This document shows positions 6,754 through 10,985 of a DNA stretch of 10,985 nt, piece after piece. The stretch is taken from positions 5,449-16,433 of the forward strand of contig DQGF01000127.1 in the NCBI GenBank assembly GCA_003525045.1, in the 5' to 3' direction. The position numbers and the translations under genes are program-made. The stretch's first letter is position 1. Every line of letters starts with the position of its first letter. A model generated the notes under the pieces. The model searched no databases. It saw only the letters and a program-made list of their open reading frames with translations, and was not told the DNA's origin. This DNA is from Pseudomonas sp. (lineage in GTDB: Bacteria; Pseudomonadota; Gammaproteobacteria; Pseudomonadales; Pseudomonadaceae).

Positions 6754-8973
6754 GTGCCCAACGCCATACTGCGCCTCGCCCTGCCTTCGCCCCTGCGCCG
6801 CCTGTTCGATTACCGCGCTCCGGCCGGCGTCCTGCGCGCCCAGTTGCACCCGGGCATGCGCCTGCGAGTGCCGTTCGGCCGACGGGAAATGATCGGAATT
6901 CTGGTGGAGGTCACCGACACCAGCGAAGTCCCGGCGGAAAAGCTCAAGCCGGCTCTGGCGCTGCTTGACGCTACGCCGCCCTTGCCGCCAGCGCTGTTCA
7001 AGCTGTGCCTGTGGACCTCGCAATATTATCAGCACAGCCTCGGCGACACCTTGAGCTGGGCACTGCCGGTGTTGTTGCGCCAGGGCGAACTGGCCGAAGC
7101 GCGCCAGGAACGCTTCTGGTCCGCTGCGCCGGGCGCCAGCCTCGATGACCCGCGCATCGCCCGCGCCCCGCGCCAGCGTGAAGCCCTGGCGACCCTGGCC
7201 CAGCATCCCCACGGTGTCGCCCATCAGTTGTTGAGCAAACTGATGCTGAGCAAGGACAGCCTCGATCTGTTGCTGGCCAAAGACCTGGTGCAGGTGGAAA
7301 TTCGCAGGCACGCCCCCGGCGCCCGCCACGAACACTGGCTGGCGCAGCCGGAATTGCCACTCAACCCGGAACAGCGTGCGGCTTATGAAGCGATTCGCGC
7401 CGGCTTCGACAGCTATCACGCTTTCCTGTTGGCCGGCGTCACTGGCAGCGGCAAGACCGAAGTCTATTTGCAGCTGATCCGCGAAACCCTCGAGGCCGGC
7501 AAGCAGGCGCTGGTGCTGATCCCGGAAATCAACCTCGGCCCGCAGACCCTGGCGCGCTTCGAGCAACGTTTCAATGCACGCATCGCACTGATCCACTCGG
7601 CGGTCAATGACCGTGAACGCCTCGACGCCTGGCTCGCCGCCCGGGACGGTGAGGCCGACATCATTATCGGCACCCGTTCGGCGCTGTTCACCCCGATGAA
7701 GAACCCTGGCCTGATCATTATCGACGAAGAGCACGACGGCTCCTATAAACAGCAGGAGGGCCTGCGCTACCACGCCCGCGATCTGGCACTGGTCCGTGCC
7801 CGGCAGGAGAACATCCCGATCGTGCTCGGCTCCGCCACGCCTTCGTTGGAAAGCCTGCACAACGCCTACACCGGTCGGTACGGGCTCCTACGCCTGAATG
7901 AGCGCGCCGGCGGTGCCAAGCAGCCGCGTTTCCTGCGCCTGGACGTAAAAAGTCGTCCGCTGGACAGCGGCATTTCCGGACCGATGCAGCAAGCCATCGG
8001 GCAGACCCTGGCTGCCGGGCAACAGGTTTTGGTATTCCTTAACCGGCGCGGTTTTGCGCCGACCCTGCTCTGTCACGACTGCGGCTGGATGTCCGAGTGC
8101 CAGCGCTGCGATGCCCGCATGACCGTGCACCAACGCTCCGCCGAACTGCGTTGCCACCATTGCGGCTACGTCGAACGCGTGCCCCGGCATTGCCCCAAAT
8201 GCGGCAAAGTTGATCTGCGCCCCGTAGGTGCCGGCACCGAGCGCGCCGAGGAACGACTGGGGATTCTGTTCCCCGACGTCCCGGTGCTGCGGGTCGACCG
8301 TGACAGCACGTCACGCAAGGACGCGATGAATCAGTTGTTCGCCACCATCCAGAAAGGCCATCCATGCATTCTGGTGGGCACGCAGATGCTTGCCAAAGGG
8401 CATCACTTTCCACGGGTGACCCTGGTGTCGATTCTCGATGCCGATGGCGGCCTGTTTTCTGGCGACTTCCGCGCCAGCGAGCGCATGGCACAGCTGATCG
8501 TCCAGGTCGCAGGCCGCGCGGGCCGGGCTGAAGAGCCGGGCAAAGTGATCATCCAGACGCATCTGGCGGACCATCCGTTGCTGGTGCAATTGACCGAACA
8601 GGGGTATTTCGCTTTTGCCGAACAAGCCTTGAGCGAACGTCGCTCGGCAGGACTACCACCATTTGCCCATCTGGCGCTGCTGCGGGCCGAAGCGCACAAG
8701 CCGGGGCAGGCAGAAGGCTTTCTGGATGAGGCGTGCAGTGAGGCTGAGCGCTTGCTGGCCGAGCAGAATCTGACCGGGATCGAGCTGCTGGGGCCAGTGC
8801 CGGCGCCGATGGAGCGCCGGGCTGGCCGATATCGGGCGCAGTTGTTGCTGCAAGCGTCGGCCCGGGCGCCGTTGCATCGGTTGCTTGCCAGTTGGTTGCT
8901 GGTGCTGGAGCAGATGCCGAGTGGGCGGGCGGTGCGTTGGTCTTTGGATGTTGACCCAGTCGATTTGTATTGA
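6754..8973 (+). CDS. priA: Primosomal protein N', PriA DNA helicase
   Basis: This 739-residue superfamily 2 helicase recognises stalled or collapsed replication forks and reloads DnaB through the PriB/DnaT-type route. The N-terminal DNA-binding part (1-200) includes the conserved LPSPLRRLFDYRAP (10-23) and PGMRLRVPFGRRE (33-45). The helicase core has Walker A GVTGSGKTE (228-236, Lys234), DEEH (324-327) and GSATPS (359-364). Motif V-like VGTQMLAKGHHFP (541-553) and motif VI QVAGRAGR (584-591) follow. Eight zinc-binding cysteines are intact: 440, 443, 449, 452, 467, 470, 480 and 483. I chose the GTG at 6754 because conserved similarity begins there (MPNAILRLALPSP) and a modest CGAGA site lies upstream. 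The in-frame ATG at 6709 would add 15 unlikely residues and abuts the REP doublet with no ribosome site. The gene is monocistronic and flanked by REP doublets. Confidence 0.97.
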   Translation: MPNAILRLALPSPLRRLFDYRAPAGVLRAQLHPGMRLRVPFGRREMIGILVEVTDTSEVPAEKLKPALALLDATPPLPPALFKLCLWTSQYYQHSLGDTLSWALPVLLRQGELAEARQERFWSAAPGASLDDPRIARAPRQREALATLAQHPHGVAHQLLSKLMLSKDSLDLLLAKDLVQVEIRRHAPGARHEHWLAQPELPLNPEQRAAYEAIRAGFDSYHAFLLAGVTGSGKTEVYLQLIRETLEAGKQALVLIPEINLGPQTLARFEQRFNARIALIHSAVNDRERLDAWLAARDGEADIIIGTRSALFTPMKNPGLIIIDEEHDGSYKQQEGLRYHARDLALVRARQENIPIVLGSATPSLESLHNAYTGRYGLLRLNERAGGAKQPRFLRLDVKSRPLDSGISGPMQQAIGQTLAAGQQVLVFLNRRGFAPTLLCHDCGWMSECQRCDARMTVHQRSAELRCHHCGYVERVPRHCPKCGKVDLRPVGAGTERAEERLGILFPDVPVLRVDRDSTSRKDAMNQLFATIQKGHPCILVGTQMLAKGHHFPRVTLVSILDADGGLFSGDFRASERMAQLIVQVAGRAGRAEEPGKVIIQTHLADHPLLVQLTEQGYFAFAEQALSERRSAGLPPFAHLALLRAEAHKPGQAEGFLDEACSEAERLLAEQNLTGIELLGPVPAPMERRAGRYRAQLLLQASARAPLHRLLASWLLVLEQMPSGRAVRWSLDVDPVDLY

Positions 8974-8986
8974 TTTTGAGATCGCT

Positions 8987-9079
8987 TTCGCGAGCAAGCC
9001 CGCTCCCACAGGGGTTTTGTGCCAGGCATATAATGTATTTACACCGCAGATCCAGTGTCGGAGCGGGCTTGCTCGCGAA
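8987..9079. repeat. REP doublet (REPIN-like) downstream of priA
   Basis: Arms 8987-9009 and 9057-9079 are inverted copies of the same 23-base REP core, differing only at 9059 (C where the other three arms have G). The order is reversed relative to the doublet upstream of priA: here the TTCGCG ends face outward. It begins 13 bases after the priA stop, so a hairpin here could protect or end the priA mRNA. The 47-base interior contains a TATAAT (9029-9034) without a proper -35. Confidence 0.92.
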
Positions 9080-9123
9080 GAGGCCCTAATAGTCACCACA
9101 TATCCACAACCTGCCCGTCATAG

Positions 9124-9152
9124 TTGGCAAGCACGTCTTCGCAACGGATAAT
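9124..9152 (+). promoter_or_regulatory. Probable sigma-70 promoter of argS
   Basis: TTGGCA (9124-9129), an exact 17-base spacer and GATAAT (9147-9152) form one of the best promoters in the window. Transcription would begin near 9159, giving a leader of about 54 bases with a GC-rich 6-base hairpin, AAGCGC-CGCC-GCGCTT (9178-9193), shortly before the ribosome site. Confidence 0.6.
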
Positions 9153-9216
9153 GCCCAGTTTTTCCACCAGCGCATCGAAGCGCCGCCGCGCTTGCGGTCG
9201 AAAGAGAAGACCATGA
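9151..9216 (+). CDS. Possible arginine-rich small ORF overlapping the argS start
   Basis: An ATG at 9151 opens a 21-codon frame, [21 protein letters not shown], whose TGA overlaps the argS ATG (ATGA). Six codons are arginine, including three consecutive CGC and a terminal AGA AGA pair, codons rare in pseudomonads. The CGC run lies in the argS leader hairpin. Against it, there is no clear ribosome site, and the ATG overlaps the predicted argS -10, so transcripts from that promoter would lack it. It could be translated only from longer readthrough RNA. The purine-rich AGAGAAGA is also the argS ribosome site, which by itself explains the AGA codons. Confidence 0.22.
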   Translation: MPSFSTSASKRRRACGRKRRP

Positions 9217-10949
9217 AAGACACCATTCGCCAGCTGATCCAACAAGCCATCACCCAACTCGTCAACGAAGGTGTGTTGCCTGAAGGCCTGTCGCCGGCGA
9301 TCCAGGTGGAAAACTCCCGTGACAAGACTCACGGCGACTTCGCCAGCAACATCGCGATGATGCTGGCCAAACCGGCCGGCATGAAGCCGCGCGACCTGGC
9401 AGAGAAAATCATCGCCGCGCTGCCGGCCGATGAAAATGTCTCCAAAGCCGAAATCGCAGGCCCTGGCTTCCTCAATTTCTTCCAGAACACTCAAGCCCTG
9501 GCCACGCGCCTGGATGCCGCCCTGGCCGACGACCACATCGGCGTGCGCAAGGTGGGTCCGGTGCAGCGCACCGTGGTCGACCTGTCGGCGCCGAACCTGG
9601 CCAAGGAGATGCACGTCGGACACTTGCGCTCGACCATCATCGGCGACGGCGTGGCGCGGGTGCTGGAGTTCCTCGGCGACGAAGTGATCCGTCAGAACCA
9701 CGTTGGCGATTGGGGCACCCAGTTCGGCATGCTGATGGCGTACCTTCAGGAAAACCCGATCACCAGCGACGAGCTGTCGGACCTGGAAAACTTCTACCGC
9801 GCGGCCAAGCAACGCTTCGACGAGTCAGAAGAGTTCGCCGATCGTGCCCGTGGCCTGGTGGTCAAGCTGCAAGCCGGCGACCCGGACTGCCTGGCGCTGT
9901 GGACCAAATTCAAAGACATCTCCCTGTCCCATTGCCAGAAAATCTACGAACTGCTGAACGTCAAGCTGACCATGGCCGACGTGATGGGCGAAAGCGCCTA
10001 CAACGATGACCTGATCAACGTGGTCAACGACCTCAAGGCCGCTGGCATGCTGGTCGAGAGCAACGGCGCCCAGTGCGTGTTCCTCGACGAGTTCAAGAAT
10101 GCCGACGGCGACCCGCTGCCAGTGATCATCGTCAAGGCCGGCGGCGGTTATCTGTATGCCACCACTGACCTGGCGGCAGTGCGTTATCGCAGCGGCAAGC
10201 TCAAGGCCGATCGCGCGCTGTACTTCGTCGACCAGCGCCAGGCCCTGCACTTCCAGCAAGTGTTCGCCGTGGCGCGCAAGGCTGGCTTCGTGACGCACCC
10301 GATGGAAATGGAACACATGGGCTTCGGCACCATGAACGGCGCCGATGGGCGCCCGTTCAAGACCCGTGACGGCGGCACCGTGAAGCTGATCGACCTGCTG
10401 ACCGAAGCCCAGGAACGCGCCTACACCCTGGTGAAGGACAAGAACCCGGAGCTGGCCGAAGCCGAGTTGCGCAACATCGCCAAGGTCGTGGGCATCGGCG
10501 CGGTGAAGTACGCCGACCTGTCCAAGCATCGCACCAGCGACTACAGCTTCAACTTCGACCTGATGCTTAACTTCGAAGGCAACACCGCACCGTACCTGCT
10601 GTACGCTTACACTCGCGTGGCCGGGGTGTTCCGCAAACTCGGCAAGGACTTCAGCGAAGTTGAAGGCCAGATCGTCCTCGAAGCCGCACACGAACACGAA
10701 CTGGCAGCGAAACTGGCGCAGTTCGGTGAAGTGTTGAATAACGTGTCTGATAAAGGCACGCCGCACATTCTGTGCACCTACCTGTACGATGTCGCCGGCC
10801 TGTTCTCCAGTTTCTACGAGAACTGCCCGATCCTCGGCGCCGACACCCCGGCGCAAATGCAGAGCCGTCTGCGCCTCGCCGCGCTGACCGGTCGCACACT
10901 CAAGCAAGGCCTGGAACTCTTGGGTCTGGAAACTCTGGAGCGTATGTAA
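9213..10949 (+). CDS. argS: Arginyl-tRNA synthetase
   Basis: This 578-residue class I aminoacyl-tRNA synthetase charges tRNA-Arg with arginine in the cytoplasm. The N-terminal Add-1 domain (about 1-90, with GDFASNIAM at 41-49) contacts the tRNA D-loop. The catalytic core has the extended HIGH signature [17 protein letters not shown] (125-141, HVGH at 134-137), [10 protein letters not shown] (165-174) and YATTDLAA (315-322). A canonical KMSKS lysine motif is absent; the corresponding region reads [12 protein letters not shown] (379-390), as in many ArgRS enzymes. The C-terminal anticodon-binding DALR domain starts near 455 ([13 protein letters not shown]). The ATG at 9213 is preceded by AGAGAAGA and begins the conserved N-terminus; an in-frame TTG at 9192 is less likely. 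It has its own promoter and is followed at once by the SPOR-type gene. Confidence 0.98.
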   Translation: MKDTIRQLIQQAITQLVNEGVLPEGLSPAIQVENSRDKTHGDFASNIAMMLAKPAGMKPRDLAEKIIAALPADENVSKAEIAGPGFLNFFQNTQALATRLDAALADDHIGVRKVGPVQRTVVDLSAPNLAKEMHVGHLRSTIIGDGVARVLEFLGDEVIRQNHVGDWGTQFGMLMAYLQENPITSDELSDLENFYRAAKQRFDESEEFADRARGLVVKLQAGDPDCLALWTKFKDISLSHCQKIYELLNVKLTMADVMGESAYNDDLINVVNDLKAAGMLVESNGAQCVFLDEFKNADGDPLPVIIVKAGGGYLYATTDLAAVRYRSGKLKADRALYFVDQRQALHFQQVFAVARKAGFVTHPMEMEHMGFGTMNGADGRPFKTRDGGTVKLIDLLTEAQERAYTLVKDKNPELAEAELRNIAKVVGIGAVKYADLSKHRTSDYSFNFDLMLNFEGNTAPYLLYAYTRVAGVFRKLGKDFSEVEGQIVLEAAHEHELAAKLAQFGEVLNNVSDKGTPHILCTYLYDVAGLFSSFYENCPILGADTPAQMQSRLRLAALTGRTLKQGLELLGLETLERM

Positions 10950-10950
10950 G

Positions 10951-10985
10951 TTGGCCGCCAAGAAAAAACCTGCACCCAAGCGTGG
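10951..10985 (+). CDS. Start of a probable SPOR-domain (FtsN-like) protein, truncated by the window
   Basis: Only 11 complete codons are visible: MAAKKKPAPKR, starting from a TTG one base after the argS stop. A GGAG site (10937-10940) inside the argS 3' end lies 10 bases upstream, so translation is probably coupled. A short Lys/Pro-rich cytoplasmic N-terminus directly after argS fits the SPOR-domain membrane protein found at this place in pseudomonads, which would bind denuded septal peptidoglycan. No SPOR or membrane segment is in view, so the assignment rests on position and the first residues. Confidence 0.7.
   Translation, partial: MAAKKKPAPKR

Noticed and set aside
9029..9034. TATAAT inside the second REP doublet as an argS promoter
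   Set aside because: No acceptable -35 at 16-18 bases; the TTGGCA-17-GATAAT at 9124-9152 is far better.
9825..10979. Long antisense open frames opposite argS, priA (6736-7860) and the malic enzyme gene (4344-5459)
   Set aside because: These are shadows of well-identified genes; the translations are Gln/His/Val-rich and resemble no family.

Overview
The window looks like core chromosome of a Pseudomonas species, most likely from the fluorescens group. The gene products read as typical pseudomonad proteins, and the order pilN-pilM / ponA / malic enzyme / nuclease / rpmE / priA / argS / SPOR-type protein is the arrangement I know from Pseudomonas genomes. Two intergenic REP doublets of the type common in pseudomonads support this. 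GC content is high, GTG and TTG starts are frequent, and I see no phage, insertion sequence, CRISPR, tRNA or rRNA.

Layout. Positions 1-1154 (minus) hold the 5' end of pilN and the complete pilM, the start of the type IV pilus alignment operon. Diverging from it is ponA (1371-3818, plus), a class A penicillin-binding protein. A bidirectional hairpin terminator (3913-3955), preceded by a heptad-repeat palindrome, separates ponA from the convergent malic enzyme gene (3963-5231, minus). Next on the minus strand are a secreted staphylococcal-nuclease-like protein (5412-6215) and, upstream of it, rpmE for ribosomal protein L31 (6230-6463). The likely rpmE terminator lies inside the signal-peptide codons of the nuclease gene. 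priA (6754-8973, plus) diverges from rpmE and is bracketed by two REP doublets. argS (9213-10949, plus) follows with its own promoter, and the first 11 codons of an SPOR-domain-type gene run off the right edge.

Functionally these are mostly independent housekeeping genes: pilus assembly, peptidoglycan synthesis, NADPH/pyruvate supply from malate, translation (L31, arginyl-tRNA synthetase) and replication restart (PriA). No new multigene system is evident. The points worth a second look are regulatory: the terminator hidden in a signal-peptide coding region, a small arginine-rich ORF whose stop overlaps the argS start, a leader hairpin at rpmE, a palindrome in the pilM leader, and the repeat elements.
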